DNA from: Herbaspirillum hiltneri N3
GTDB lineage: Bacteria; Pseudomonadota; Gammaproteobacteria; Burkholderiales; Burkholderiaceae_D
Reading direction: 5' to 3'
Length of the DNA stretch: 64,000 nucleotides
NCBI RefSeq assembly: GCF_001267925.1
Contig: NZ_CP011409.1
Location: forward strand, 1,488,001-1,552,000
This document shows, in pieces, positions 6,634 through 17,606 of the stretch (position 1 is its first letter; each line of letters begins with the position of its first letter). Made by a program: the position numbers and the translations under genes. The notes below the pieces were generated by a model. It worked only from the letters and a program-made list of their open reading frames with translations. It was not told the origin of the DNA and ran no database searches.

Positions 6634-7749
6634 ATGAGGCTAGGCATCCCCGTCGAAAGTCGGGACGGAGAAACACGCGTTGCGGCAACCCCGGAAACGG
6701 TCAAGAAACTGGTTGCAGCCAAACATGAGGTGCTGGTGGAGTCGGGGGCCGGCATCAAATCCAGCATTACGGACGAAGCCTATGTTGCCGCCGGCGCGGT
6801 CATCGCTGCCGCGGCGGATGTCTATGGCGCCGAAGCCTTGCTCAAGGTGCGCGCGCCGAGTGCGGACGAACGCGCACGCCTGAAGTCCGGCACCGTCGTC
6901 GTCGGCATCCTGAACCCGTTCGATGCCGACAACCTGGCCGCCATGGCCGCCGCCGGGCTGACTGCCTTCGCGCTGGAAGCCGCACCGCGCACGACCCGCG
7001 CGCAGTCGATGGACGTGCTGTCCTCGCAGGCGAACATTGCCGGCTACAAGGCCGTGCTGATGGCGGCCAACACCTATCAGCGCTTCATGCCGATGCTGAT
7101 GACCGCCGCCGGCACCGTCAAGGCCGCGCGCATGCTGATCATGGGCGCCGGCGTCGCCGGTTTGCAGGCGATTGCGACCGCCAAGCGTCTGGGCGCGGTG
7201 ATCGAAGCATCCGACGTGCGTCCGGCCGTCAAGGAACAGATTGAATCGCTGGGCGCCAAATTCCTCGACGTGCCCTTCATCACCGATGAAGAAAAGGAAA
7301 TCGCCCAAGGCGTCGGCGGCTATGCCCGTCCGATGCCGGCCGACTGGATGCGCCGCCAGGCAGAACTGGTGCACGAACGCGCCAAGCAGGCCGACATCAT
7401 CATCACCACCGCATTGATTCCGGGCCGCAAGGCGCCGGTGCTGATCAGCGAAGAAACCGTCAAGGCCATGAAGCCGGGTTCGGTCATCCTCGACATGGCA
7501 GTCGATCAGGGCGGCAACTGTCCCTTGTCCGAGCCGGGCAAGACGGTGATCAGGCACGGCGTGCACATCATCGGCGAAGGCAACCTCGCCGCGCTGGTGG
7601 CGGCGGATGCCTCGGCCCTGTATTCGCGCAACGTGCTTGATTTCCTCAAGCTGATTGTCGACGCTGAAGGCAAGCTGGTCATCAACCGCGAAGACGACAT
7701 CGTCGCGGCGACCTTGCTGTGCAGCGGCGGCGAAGTGCTGCGTAAATAA
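6634..7749 (+). CDS. pntAa: NAD(P) transhydrogenase subunit alpha, part 1 (NAD-binding domain I)
   Basis: The soluble NAD(H)-binding domain of proton-translocating transhydrogenase, 371 residues, ending in ATLLCSGGEVLRK with no membrane helices. Together with PntAb and PntB it uses the proton gradient to reduce NADP with NADH. The N-terminus RLGIPVESRDGETRVA and the dinucleotide fold LIMGAGVAGLQAIATA (near residue 170) are diagnostic. The ATG at 6634 has an AGGAGCT ribosome site. The alpha subunit is split, as in Rhodospirillum and many beta-proteobacteria. Unusually, panD lies between this gene and pntAb. Confidence 0.96.
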   Translation: MRLGIPVESRDGETRVAATPETVKKLVAAKHEVLVESGAGIKSSITDEAYVAAGAVIAAAADVYGAEALLKVRAPSADERARLKSGTVVVGILNPFDADNLAAMAAAGLTAFALEAAPRTTRAQSMDVLSSQANIAGYKAVLMAANTYQRFMPMLMTAAGTVKAARMLIMGAGVAGLQAIATAKRLGAVIEASDVRPAVKEQIESLGAKFLDVPFITDEEKEIAQGVGGYARPMPADWMRRQAELVHERAKQADIIITTALIPGRKAPVLISEETVKAMKPGSVILDMAVDQGGNCPLSEPGKTVIRHGVHIIGEGNLAALVAADASALYSRNVLDFLKLIVDAEGKLVINREDDIVAATLLCSGGEVLRK

Positions 7750-7841
7750 CGCCGCATAACGCAACACTGACGCATCGTCGTCTCCATGCCGGCTCGCGCA
7801 AGCGCACCGGAACAGAACCAGGAATTAAAGAGTAAAGCCTT

Positions 7842-8204
7842 ATGCAACGAATCATGCTGCGCGCGAAGATCCATCGCGCGACTGTGACCGAATGTGACCT
7901 GAACTATGAAGGTTCCTGCGGTATCGACGAAGACTTGCTGGAAGCCGCCGATATCCGTGAATTCGAAAAGATCGAGCTGTACAACGTCAACAACGGCGAA
8001 CGCTTCTCCACCTACGCTATCCGCGGCAAGCGTGGCAGCGGCGAGATTTCCCTGAATGGCGCGGCGGCTCGCCGCGCGCATCTGGGCGATCTGCTGATCA
8101 TCTGCACCTATGCACCCATGACGGACGCAGAAATCGCCAGCTATGTACCGAAGATCGTCTTCGTCGACGACAAGAATCACATCACCAGCCTGAAAGCCAT
8201 ATAA
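7842..8204 (+). CDS. panD: Aspartate 1-decarboxylase precursor PanD
   Basis: PanD makes beta-alanine from aspartate for pantothenate and CoA. It is 120 residues, full length. The proenzyme cleaves itself between Gly24 and Ser25 (NYEGSCGID) to give the pyruvoyl cofactor, and that site is intact. Conserved [19 protein letters not shown] follows. It lies in the same direction between pntAa (92 bp away) and pntAb (63 bp away), breaking the transhydrogenase operon. No other pan gene is near. Both steps touch redox and cofactor supply, but a functional link is only a guess. Confidence 0.97.
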   Translation: MQRIMLRAKIHRATVTECDLNYEGSCGIDEDLLEAADIREFEKIELYNVNNGERFSTYAIRGKRGSGEISLNGAAARRAHLGDLLIICTYAPMTDAEIASYVPKIVFVDDKNHITSLKAI

Positions 8205-8267
8205 AACCAAACAGGCCGCCGCATCGACAACTAAATTCATGCTGCAGCCACAGAAAGGAATGACACC

Positions 8268-8585
8268 ATGGAAGTCAGTCACACCATCATCAACCTGATC
8301 ATTTTCGTACTGGCGATCTACGTCGGCTACCACGTGGTCTGGACCGTTACGCCGGCCTTGCACACGCCGCTGATGGCGGTCACCAACGCCATCTCGGCGA
8401 TCATCATCATCGGCGCCATGCTGGCCGCCGGCCTGACCGAAGGACCGGTCGGCCGCATTGCCGGCACGCTGGCCGTGGCGCTGGCGGCGGTCAACGTCTT
8501 CGGCGGCTTCATGGTCACGCAGCGCATGCTGGAGATGTTCAAGAAAAAAGAACCTAAAACCAAGACAGACAAGGCGGGGGCATAA
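8268..8585 (+). CDS. pntAb: NAD(P) transhydrogenase subunit alpha, part 2 (membrane domain)
   Basis: A 105-residue membrane part of the transhydrogenase alpha subunit, with three helices visible: about residues 5-25, 33-52 and 60-85. It anchors the NAD-binding PntAa and contributes to the proton channel with PntB. The ATG at 8268 has a strong AGAAAGGA ribosome site. The charged lysine-rich tail (KKKEPKTKTDKAG) faces the cytosol. The pntB start lies two bases after its stop codon, so the pair is coupled. Confidence 0.95.
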   Translation: MEVSHTIINLIIFVLAIYVGYHVVWTVTPALHTPLMAVTNAISAIIIIGAMLAAGLTEGPVGRIAGTLAVALAAVNVFGGFMVTQRMLEMFKKKEPKTKTDKAGA

Positions 8586-8587
8586 GC

Positions 8588-10024
<1,437 letters not shown>

Positions 10025-10042
10025 GCGTTGATCGCATGAAAT

Positions 10043-10079
10043 AAAAAAGCCGCCGGATTCAAAACCCGGCGGCTTTTTT
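10043..10079. terminator. Bidirectional rho-independent terminator, pntB/upp
   Basis: AAAAAAGCCGCCGG and CCGGCGGCTTTTTT form a perfect stem with a loop of about 9 nt, with A and T runs on the two sides. It serves the convergent pntB and upp genes. Confidence 0.92.
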
Positions 10080-10094
10080 CATGCAGCGAAGAAC

Positions 10095-10742
10095 TTACTT
10101 GGTGCCGAAAATCCGGTCGCCCGCATCGCCCAGGCCCGGCACGATGTAAGCATGGCTGTCGAGGTGCGAATCGAGCGAAGCGACATACAGCTTCACGTCC
10201 GGATGCGCATCATGAAATACCTGCACGCCTTCAGGTGCCGCCACCAAGGCGACGAAAATAATGTTCTCGGCCGGCACGCCGCGTTTCTTCAGGACGTCGA
10301 CGGCATGCACGGCGGAGTTGCCGGTTGCCACCATCGGATCGCACAGGATCATGGTTCGGTCTTGCAGGTCGGGCAGGCGCACCAGGTACTCCACCGGCTG
10401 ATGCTGGTCGTTGCGATACACGCCGATATGGCCGACGCGCGCCGAAGGAATCAGCTCCAGCAAGCCGTCGCTCATGCCGATGCCGGCGCGCAGCACGGGA
10501 ACAACCGCCAGCTTCTTGCCGGCGATCACGGGGGCATCGTAAGTCACCAGCGGCGTTTCGATCGATTCGGTGGTCAGCGGCAGGTCGCGCGTGATTTCGT
10601 AGCCCATCAGCAAGGTGATCTCGCGCAGCAGGTCGCGGAAGGTGCGCGTCGAGGTGCGCTTGTCGCGCATGTGCGAGAGCTTGTGCTGGATCAGCGGGTG
10701 GTTGAGGATGAACAGATTGGGAAAGCGGGGATCTTGTTTCAT
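10095..10742 (-). CDS. upp: Uracil phosphoribosyltransferase
   Basis: Upp salvages uracil to UMP with PRPP. It has 215 residues, normal for the family. The PRPP loop is [11 protein letters not shown] in the C-terminal half, and the uracil-binding end [16 protein letters not shown] is intact. The N-terminus reads [20 protein letters not shown], also typical. It is a single gene between the bidirectional terminator and the hydroxylase gene; about 140 bp separate it from the latter, in which no clear promoter is visible. Confidence 0.96.
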   Translation of the reverse strand: MKQDPRFPNLFILNHPLIQHKLSHMRDKRTSTRTFRDLLREITLLMGYEITRDLPLTTESIETPLVTYDAPVIAGKKLAVVPVLRAGIGMSDGLLELIPSARVGHIGVYRNDQHQPVEYLVRLPDLQDRTMILCDPMVATGNSAVHAVDVLKKRGVPAENIIFVALVAAPEGVQVFHDAHPDVKLYVASLDSHLDSHAYIVPGLGDAGDRIFGTK

Positions 10743-10883
10743 GAGCTTATTCGATGGTCTTATCGGTCAGGACCGCAAGCGTGCGGCAATGCTGCATTGT
10801 CTCATGCCGGGCGCCGCCGGCAAGGGGTTCAGCGCAGGCAGGGAACTCGTTCACAGTCTCGCAGTGAGATCGTGAACAGGTTC

Positions 10884-12059
10884 TTAACGCCAGCCGAACA
10901 TCATCTGCTCGGCCAGGAGGCGTTTCGCCGGCGCTGCCACGTCGATCAGTCCCAGCGACAATCCGAGCAGCGCCTGCGACGGCGCGCCATCCGGTGCGCT
11001 GGCGAACACCCGCGCCATCAGGTCGGTAAGCCTGATCGTGGCGTTGCGATCGCGACCTCGTTGCGCGGCGAATTGTTGGAGTGCGGCGGTAGCGGAGCTT
11101 GTGCGCGTCAGCGCGCTTGCCAATACCACGGCATCGCGCAGGCCCAGATTGAGTCCCTGGCCGGCGACCGGATGCAGGGTTTGCGCGGCGTTGCCGATGG
11201 CCACCGTGCGTGCGGAGGCGCCGGGCGCGGCATTCAGACCAAGCGGATAACTGTGGCGGACGCTGCAGGAAGCAAAGCGCCCGACGCGGCCGCCGAAGAC
11301 TTCCCCGAGTTCGTGCAGGAACGCTTTTTCGTCGAGCGACAGCAGGCGCTTCGCCGTGTCCGGCCGTGCGCACCACACCAGCGCGTAGCCGTCATCCTGC
11401 GGCAGCAAGGCCAGCGGACCTTCTGCCGTAAAACGTTCGAATGCGCGATGGGCAATCGCGGCCGTGGTGGTGACGTGTGCAACGATGGCGACCTGGTGAT
11501 AGTCGCGTTGCACGGCCTTGGCGGTTTGTTCAGAGAACACGCCGCCCTCGGCCTGCACCACGATGCCGGCGCTGAGCGCGCGTCCATTGGCCAGTTGTAC
11601 GTCGACCTGCACACCTTGTTCGTCGATGGCGGACACTTGCGCCGGACGCAGCACGGTCACTTTGGTCGACGCCAGCGCAGCGGATAATGCCGTCACCAGC
11701 GCGCCGTAACGCACCACGTAACCGAGCGCGGGCAGGTCGTAGTCTTCGCGATTGATCAGCGTGCGGCCGAAATGCCTGCGTCGCGACACGTGGATCTGGT
11801 TGATCGACGTCACCGCTGAGGCCATCAGGGACCACGCACCTATTTCATGCAGGATCTGCTGGCTGCCGTGCGAAAGGGCAATCGTGCGCGGATCGTGTGC
11901 GGCTTGTTCGGCCGACTTGGCATCGATCAGCGCGATACGCTGCGCGGGCATGCCGCGTTTTTGCAGCAGGGCGGCAACACTGAGGCCGACCAGACCGGCG
12001 CCGCAGATGACGACGTCGTAGTCCGGCTGGAGTGGAGCGGCGATGTCGGAAGGACTCAT
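10884..12059 (-). CDS. UbiH/UbiF-family FAD-dependent monooxygenase (ubiquinone biosynthesis type)
   Basis: A flavoprotein aromatic hydroxylase of the ubiquinone-synthesis group, 391 residues from the ATG at 12059. A GTG at 12092 that overlaps the pepP stop codon (GTGA) would add 11 residues and is a serious alternative because of coupling. The FAD dinucleotide motif VVICGAGLVGLSVAALL is near the start, and the second FAD motif GNAAQTLHPVAGQGLNLGL is in the C-terminal half; the latter is specific to the UbiH/UbiF/UbiI/COQ6 group. Which ring carbon it hydroxylates cannot be told from sequence. Co-transcription with pepP matches the pepP-ubiH order of E. coli, so ubiH is the best guess. Confidence 0.85.
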   Translation of the reverse strand: MSPSDIAAPLQPDYDVVICGAGLVGLSVAALLQKRGMPAQRIALIDAKSAEQAAHDPRTIALSHGSQQILHEIGAWSLMASAVTSINQIHVSRRRHFGRTLINREDYDLPALGYVVRYGALVTALSAALASTKVTVLRPAQVSAIDEQGVQVDVQLANGRALSAGIVVQAEGGVFSEQTAKAVQRDYHQVAIVAHVTTTAAIAHRAFERFTAEGPLALLPQDDGYALVWCARPDTAKRLLSLDEKAFLHELGEVFGGRVGRFASCSVRHSYPLGLNAAPGASARTVAIGNAAQTLHPVAGQGLNLGLRDAVVLASALTRTSSATAALQQFAAQRGRDRNATIRLTDLMARVFASAPDGAPSQALLGLSLGLIDVAAPAKRLLAEQMMFGWR

Positions 12060-12088
12060 GGCAGGCGTGGAAACATAGCCGTGACGAT

Positions 12089-13435
12089 TCACGCCGAGCG
12101 CATCAGCGCTTCGATGTCGGCCACTTTATTTGGCACCGCTGTGGTCAGGATTTCACAACCATCCGGTGTGACGTGGGCGTCGTCTTCGATACGGATGCCG
12201 ATGTTCCAGTATTTTTCGGGCACGCCTTCGGCAGGGCGCACGTAAATTCCCGGCTCGACCGTGAGCACCATGCCCGGCTGCAGCGTCCGCCAGGGCTTGT
12301 CGCCGTCGGCCGTGGCCGGGTCGCGGTATTCGCCGACATCGTGCACGTCCATGCCGAGCCAGTGGCCGGTGCGGTGCATGTAGAACTGGCGGTAATCGCC
12401 TTTGGCGATCACGTCGTCGAGCGAGCCGACCTTGTTCTTGTCGAGCAGGCCGGTGTCGAGCATGCCTTGCGCCAGTACCCGCACCGCGGCGTCGTGGCCG
12501 TCCATGAAGCGCTTGCCGGGGCGGGTGTCGGCGATGGCGGCGTCTTGTGCGGCGAGGACGATCTCGTACAGCTCTTTTTGCGGACCGGAGAACTTGCCGT
12601 TGGCCGGGAAGGTGCGCGTGATGTCGGAGGCATAGCTGTCGAGCTCGCAACCGGCGTCGATCAGCACCAGGTCGCCGTCCCTGAGTTCGGCGTCGCCGGC
12701 GCGATAGTGCAGCACGCAGGCGTTGGCGCCGGTGGCGACGATGGAGCCGTAGGCCGGGTATTGCGAACCGTTGTTGCGGAATTCGTGCAGCAGCTCGGCT
12801 TCAAGGTGGTATTCGCGCAGGCCCGGGCGCGACAGGCGCATGGCGCGGCAATGGGCTTCGGCCGAAATGATGCCGGCGCGCTTCATGACCGCGATTTCTC
12901 CGGCGTCCTTGAACAGGCGCATTTCGTCGAGCAGCACGTTGACGTCGACGATGGACGAGGGCGCGGTGATGCCGGAGCGGCCCAGCGCGCGCACGCTTTG
13001 CAGCCATTCCTGCAATTGCGCGTCACGCTTGGCGTCATGGCCCAGCGCATAAAAGACGGCGGAGGCGTCGGCCAGCAACTGCGGCATTTCCTTGCCAAGC
13101 GCATCGATGGCGAAGGCTTCGTCGAATGCGAATTCCTGGCGCGCAGCGTCGGGGCCGTAACGATAGCCGTCCCAGATTTCGCGCTCAAGGTTCTTGTCGC
13201 GGCAGAACAGGATGCTGCGGCTTTCCTTGCCGGGGCTGGCGATCAGGACGATCACGGCCTCCGGTTCGGTGAAGCCGGACAGATAGTAGAAATAGCTGTC
13301 GTGACGATAAGGATAGTCGGCGTCGCGATTGCGCATGACTTCATGCGCGGTCGGGATGATGGCGACGCCGCCGCCTTTTGCTTGCATCTGCGCGATCAGG
13401 CCGGCGCGGCGGGCGGTAAAGGAGGCTATGGTCAT
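12089..13435 (-). CDS. pepP: Xaa-Pro aminopeptidase
   Basis: Aminopeptidase P removes an N-terminal residue in front of proline. It has 448 residues with an N-terminal AMP_N domain (to about residue 170) and a C-terminal M24 pita-bread domain. Metal ligands and active-site motifs are visible: DAGCELDSYASDITRTFP (two Asp), HRTGHWLGMDVHD (His), LTVEPGIY (Glu) and IRIEDDAHVT (Glu). The ATG at 13435 has a GGAAGAAAG ribosome site. The pepP-hydroxylase order is conserved with E. coli. Confidence 0.95.
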   Translation of the reverse strand: MTIASFTARRAGLIAQMQAKGGGVAIIPTAHEVMRNRDADYPYRHDSYFYYLSGFTEPEAVIVLIASPGKESRSILFCRDKNLEREIWDGYRYGPDAARQEFAFDEAFAIDALGKEMPQLLADASAVFYALGHDAKRDAQLQEWLQSVRALGRSGITAPSSIVDVNVLLDEMRLFKDAGEIAVMKRAGIISAEAHCRAMRLSRPGLREYHLEAELLHEFRNNGSQYPAYGSIVATGANACVLHYRAGDAELRDGDLVLIDAGCELDSYASDITRTFPANGKFSGPQKELYEIVLAAQDAAIADTRPGKRFMDGHDAAVRVLAQGMLDTGLLDKNKVGSLDDVIAKGDYRQFYMHRTGHWLGMDVHDVGEYRDPATADGDKPWRTLQPGMVLTVEPGIYVRPAEGVPEKYWNIGIRIEDDAHVTPDGCEILTTAVPNKVADIEALMRSA

Positions 13436-13463
13436 CTTGGTGCTTTCTTCCGGGTGATCCGGA

Positions 13464-14174
13464 TTATCTGCCGGCGAGCGGGGTATTCAGTTCTTCCAGC
13501 TGTTCGACGGTGCCGACGTTGATCCACTCGCCGCGGTAGATTTCTCCGCCGACCTGGCCGCGCGCAGCATACTCGCGCAGCAGCGGTCCGAGTTTGGCGT
13601 GTTCGCCCGGCGCAATCGCGTCGAACATCTGCGGGCGATAGACGCCGATATTGGCGAACGTGAACAAGGGCGAGCCTTCGTTGGCGATCGAAAAACTGTT
13701 CAATGCGAAATCGCCGTCGGGATGATGCGGTGGATTTTTCACCAGGTAAATCCAGGCGACGTCGCGCTTGTCCAATGGTATCGGATTTCCCCACAGGTCG
13801 CTGTCTTCGAGGACGGTCTTGACCTGTTCGAAATCGAAATGCGGAATATAGATGTCGCCCGAGATGGCGACGAACGCTTCTTCGCCCAGCAGGTGGCGCG
13901 CCTTGGCGATGCCGCCGGCGGTTTCCAGTGCGGCGCCTTCGGCGGAATACTGAATCTGCGCGCCGAACTGCGAACCGTCGCCCAAGGTTTCTTCGAACAG
14001 GTGGCCGAGATGCGCGTGGTTGATCACGATTTCAGTGATGCCGGCGCGCACCAGGTTCAGGATCTGCCAGACGATCAACGGCCGGCCGCGCACTTTCAGC
14101 AGGGGTTTGGGACAGGTGTCGGTCAGCGGGCGCATGCGCTCGCCGCGGCCGGCGGCAAAAATCATCGCTTTCAT
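13464..14174 (-). CDS. murU: N-acetylmuramate alpha-1-phosphate uridylyltransferase MurU
   Basis: A 236-residue sugar-1-phosphate nucleotidyltransferase. The N-terminal signature MIFAAGRGERMRPLTDTCPK is complete, and the lysine in PKPLLKVRGRPL is present. MurU makes UDP-MurNAc directly from MurNAc-1-phosphate in peptidoglycan recycling, bypassing de novo synthesis. The assignment rests on the adjacent amgK gene (13 bp upstream), the standard pair in Pseudomonas and many beta-proteobacteria. Without that context it would only be a generic nucleotidyltransferase. Confidence 0.88.
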   Translation of the reverse strand: MKAMIFAAGRGERMRPLTDTCPKPLLKVRGRPLIVWQILNLVRAGITEIVINHAHLGHLFEETLGDGSQFGAQIQYSAEGAALETAGGIAKARHLLGEEAFVAISGDIYIPHFDFEQVKTVLEDSDLWGNPIPLDKRDVAWIYLVKNPPHHPDGDFALNSFSIANEGSPLFTFANIGVYRPQMFDAIAPGEHAKLGPLLREYAARGQVGGEIYRGEWINVGTVEQLEELNTPLAGR

Positions 14175-14187
14175 GGCGTATCCGGCC

Positions 14188-15213
14188 TCAGAAGGTGTAA
14201 CCGACTTGCGGCGCTTTGTCTTCCAGTTTCTCGATCAGCCTGACCAGCGGGATCAGCGCGTTATAGCGGCGCGCAGCCTTGAGCGTGTATTCCATGACCA
14301 GCGGCATGTCCTTCAGATAGGCATCTTTGCCGTCGCGATGGTAAAGGCGTGCAAATATTCCCAGCACCTTCAGGTGGCGCTGCAGGCCCATGAATTCGAA
14401 ATCGCGGTAGAAGGTGTCGATGTCCGGCGCCACCGGCAGGCCGGCGCGCTTGGCGCGTTCCCAGTAGCGGATGACCCAGTCCAGCACCATTTCTTCGTCC
14501 CACTGGATATACGCGTCGCGCAGCAGCGAAACCAGGTCGTAGGTGATCGGACCGTAGACGGCGTCCTGGAAATCGATGATGCCCGGATTGCCGGCCGGCA
14601 GGACCATCAGATTGCGCGAGTGGTAATCGCGGTGAACGAATACCTGCGCCTGCGCCAGGTTATTGGCGAGCAGGGTGTCGAAAACTTTGCCCAGCGTGTT
14701 CTTCTGGTCGTCGGTCAGCGTCACGCTGAGATGTCTGGCGATGTACCAGTCGGGGAATAATTGCAGCTCGCGCGACAGCAGGGGGCGGTCGTATTCAGGC
14801 AGCACATCCGGTTTGCTCTGGGTTTGCAGCAGCACCAGAGCATCGATGGCGTCGATGTAGAGCTTGTGGGCGGTGTCGTTGCTGAGTTGATTCAGGTAAG
14901 TGGTCGTACCAAGGTCCGACAGCAGCAGGAAGCCGTGATCGACATCCTGCGCCAGCACTTTCGGCACCGACACGCCGGTTTTGCCGAAGACCTCGGCGAC
15001 ATGGATGAACGGGCGCACGTCTTCTTGCGGCGGCGGGGCATCCATGACGATCAGTGTTTTACCGTCCGGCGTGTCCACGCGGAAATAACGGCGGAAACTG
15101 GCATCGGCCGAAGCGGGACGCAGCGTCTCGGCCCTGGTGGGGACGGCAAGGGTGGACAGCCACGCCTGAAGCTGGGACAGGCGCGGATCGGCAGGGGAAT
15201 TATTTAAAGACAT
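14188..15213 (-). CDS. amgK: N-acetylmuramate/N-acetylglucosamine kinase AmgK
   Basis: A 341-residue kinase of the aminoglycoside-phosphotransferase fold that phosphorylates the anomeric carbon of MurNAc and GlcNAc for recycling. The catalytic loop HRDYHSRNLM and the metal-binding IIDFQDAVYGPITYDLVSL are complete. The ATG at 15213 is chosen over a TTG two codons earlier. It heads the amgK-murU unit and is divergent from lptD. Peptidoglycan recycling and lipopolysaccharide export thus start from one intergenic region of 98 bp. Confidence 0.88.
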   Translation of the reverse strand: MSLNNSPADPRLSQLQAWLSTLAVPTRAETLRPASADASFRRYFRVDTPDGKTLIVMDAPPPQEDVRPFIHVAEVFGKTGVSVPKVLAQDVDHGFLLLSDLGTTTYLNQLSNDTAHKLYIDAIDALVLLQTQSKPDVLPEYDRPLLSRELQLFPDWYIARHLSVTLTDDQKNTLGKVFDTLLANNLAQAQVFVHRDYHSRNLMVLPAGNPGIIDFQDAVYGPITYDLVSLLRDAYIQWDEEMVLDWVIRYWERAKRAGLPVAPDIDTFYRDFEFMGLQRHLKVLGIFARLYHRDGKDAYLKDMPLVMEYTLKAARRYNALIPLVRLIEKLEDKAPQVGYTF

Positions 15214-15233
15214 GAACAATCAGAGGAATTCGT

Positions 15234-15259
15234 TTGAGGATGTTGAGTTCCCATATAAT
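15234..15259 (+). promoter_or_regulatory. Probable promoter of the lptD operon
   Basis: A perfect TATAAT lies at 15254-15259, 52 bp before the lptD start. The only -35 options are TTGAGG at 15234 (14-bp spacer, short) or CGTTTG at 15231 (17-bp spacer, poor match). No sigma-E consensus is seen. Confidence 0.5.
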
Positions 15260-15311
15260 AAGGGATTAAATTCAAAAAATCGCCTGCCATGGTGTTTGAA
15301 CGCTTCTTTAC

Positions 15312-17594
15312 ATGATCCGCTTTTTCAAGTTTCCATTTGGTCGTCGTGCCGACTTGCGGATGTCGCGTTTCTTTACGTCCCTTGCCTCTCTTGCCGTCGC
15401 GGCGTCGGCCACGAGCGTTTTACCGATCTCTGCGCAGGCGCAGACCACCCAGAATACGCCGGCCAAGACCGATGACAAGGATGCCCCCGTCAACGTCAGC
15501 GCCGAGCAGATGACCGGCCGCCCTGATCGTCAGATCAACCTTGACCGCGACGTCGAAGTCGTGCGCGGCGAAACCACCATCAAGGCCGACAAGGCCGAAT
15601 ACCGCATCATCAAGGACGAGGTCGAAGCGACAGGACACGTCTGGATGAAGCGCCTGCAGGATCGCTATACCGGCGACAAGGCGCTGATGAACATGGATTC
15701 CGGCAAGGGTTACGTCACCAATCCGACTTACCTGTTTGGCAAAAACGGCGGTCGCGGCAAGGCCGAGCAGATCGACTTCCTGTCCGACGACCAGGCCAAG
15801 GTCACCGAAGGCACGTACAGCACCTGCGAAGCGCTTGACCCTGATTGGTACATCCAGGCGTCGACCATGGATCTCGACAGCGGCCGCGATGTTGGCACCA
15901 TGCATGGCGGTATCGTGTATTTCAAGGGCGTACCGATTCTGGGAGCGCCGCTGATGTCTTTCCCGTTGTCGGGGGAGCGCAAATCCGGCGTGCTGCCGCC
16001 AACGTTTGGCGTTACCAGCACCGGTGGCGCGGAACTGACCGTGCCTTATTATTTCAACATTGCTCCCAATCGGGATCTGACGCTGTATCCGCGCTACATC
16101 GCGCGGCGCGGTTTGCAGCTGGGCGTTGAAGGCCGCTACCTCGGCGAGGACTATTCCGGGACGACAAAGGTTGAAGGCATTCAGGATCGCGTGACAGGTA
16201 CGGGCCGTTACTCCCTGTCATCCCTCCATTCGCAAACGCTGGCGCCGAATCTGGTGTTCGGCTGGAATGTCAACAAAGCATCGGACAACGACTATCCGAG
16301 TGATTTTTCGCATTCGGTAACCGCCAGTACGCAGCGCTTGCTGACCCGTGATGTCAGCCTGGTCTATTCAGGAACGTACTGGAGTGCGGTAGGGCGCATG
16401 ACCAAGTACCAGTTGCTGCAGGATATCAACAATCCTATCCAGAAGCCGTATGACCGCGTTCCGCAATTGACATTGACTGCGGCACGTCAGGATGTCGGCG
16501 GATTTGACTTTAATTTCGCTTCTGAGTTTGCGCGGTTTTCGAACACTTACACCCTTGGATCTTCAGCCGGCTCCGAAATGGTCGGCGGGGACCGCATGTA
16601 TGCCAACCAGTCGGTCTCCTACCCGATCATCCGCCCCGGCTATTTCATTACGCCCAAAGCGTCACTGGATGCGACCACGTATCGACTGAACAATGTCAGC
16701 GTCGGCGCACCGACCAATCTGACGCGCGTTGTGCCGACTTACTCGTTGGACGCCGGCATGACCTTTGAGCGCGACACCAATCTGTTCGGACGCGACATGA
16801 CGCAAACGCTGGAACCGCGTCTGTTCTATGTCCGGACCCCTTATCGTGACCAAAACCAGTATCCGAATTTCGACTCGGGCCTGGCGGATTTCAATTACGC
16901 GCAGATTTTCAGCGAAAACCGTTTCGTCGGCCATGACCGCATCAGCGATGCGAACCAGATTACCGGTGCGCTGGTGTCTCGTTTCATAGAGCAAGACGGC
17001 CTTGAGCGGTTGCGTGCGGCGATTGGTCAGCGTTTCTATTTTGCCGATCCCAAGGTGACACTGGATGGCACTTCGGCTACCGTCAACGGCAGCAAATCCG
17101 ATCTGCTGCTGTCCCTGGGCGGCCAGATCACCAGGCAGCTCTCGCTCGACAATACGGTCCAGTACAGCGAAACGCTGCGCCAGATGGTGCGTTCCAATTT
17201 CGGAGCACGCTGGCAGCCGGCACCGAAAAAAGTGCTGAACCTGACCTACCGCCTGGACCGCACCAACGCCACCGGCATCCTCAAGCAAATGGATATTTCG
17301 GGTCAATGGCCGGTGTCGCAACGCTGGTATGCTGTCAGTCGCATCAACTATTCGATTCCTGACAAGACCGTGGCAGAAGGTCTGCTGGGCATGGAATATA
17401 AGGCCGATTGTTGGGTGTTCCGCCTGGTGGCGCAGCGCATTCCGACCTCGTCGAGCAAGGCGTCCACCTCGTTCTTCATCCAGCTTGAACTGAATGGATT
17501 CTCCAAGATTGGCTCCAACCCGCTGGATGCGCTCAGCGCCAGTATTCCCGGCTATCAGATCATCAACAAGCCAGACGATCTCACACGTTATTAA
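15312..17594 (+). CDS. lptD: LPS-assembly protein LptD
   Basis: LptD is the outer-membrane barrel that, with LptE, inserts lipopolysaccharide into the outer leaflet. It has 760 residues: a signal sequence ending near ISAQAQ (residue 44; a later ATG at 15360 would give a shorter signal), a periplasmic OstA/LptA-like jellyroll (about 55-220), and a C-terminal barrel with the characteristic GVLPPTFGVTSTGGAEL entry. Only two cysteines are present, one in STCEALDPDWY and one near the end in KADCWVFRL, so a single inter-domain disulfide is possible, compared with four Cys in E. coli. First gene of lptD-surA-pdxA-rsmA. Confidence 0.95.
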   Translation: MIRFFKFPFGRRADLRMSRFFTSLASLAVAASATSVLPISAQAQTTQNTPAKTDDKDAPVNVSAEQMTGRPDRQINLDRDVEVVRGETTIKADKAEYRIIKDEVEATGHVWMKRLQDRYTGDKALMNMDSGKGYVTNPTYLFGKNGGRGKAEQIDFLSDDQAKVTEGTYSTCEALDPDWYIQASTMDLDSGRDVGTMHGGIVYFKGVPILGAPLMSFPLSGERKSGVLPPTFGVTSTGGAELTVPYYFNIAPNRDLTLYPRYIARRGLQLGVEGRYLGEDYSGTTKVEGIQDRVTGTGRYSLSSLHSQTLAPNLVFGWNVNKASDNDYPSDFSHSVTASTQRLLTRDVSLVYSGTYWSAVGRMTKYQLLQDINNPIQKPYDRVPQLTLTAARQDVGGFDFNFASEFARFSNTYTLGSSAGSEMVGGDRMYANQSVSYPIIRPGYFITPKASLDATTYRLNNVSVGAPTNLTRVVPTYSLDAGMTFERDTNLFGRDMTQTLEPRLFYVRTPYRDQNQYPNFDSGLADFNYAQIFSENRFVGHDRISDANQITGALVSRFIEQDGLERLRAAIGQRFYFADPKVTLDGTSATVNGSKSDLLLSLGGQITRQLSLDNTVQYSETLRQMVRSNFGARWQPAPKKVLNLTYRLDRTNATGILKQMDISGQWPVSQRWYAVSRINYSIPDKTVAEGLLGMEYKADCWVFRLVAQRIPTSSSKASTSFFIQLELNGFSKIGSNPLDALSASIPGYQIINKPDDLTRY

Positions 17595-17606
17595 ACCGAT
17601 AATTAT

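Noticed and set aside
12032..13522. 496-codon open frame opposite pepP
   Set aside because: Antisense shadow; no recognisable motif.
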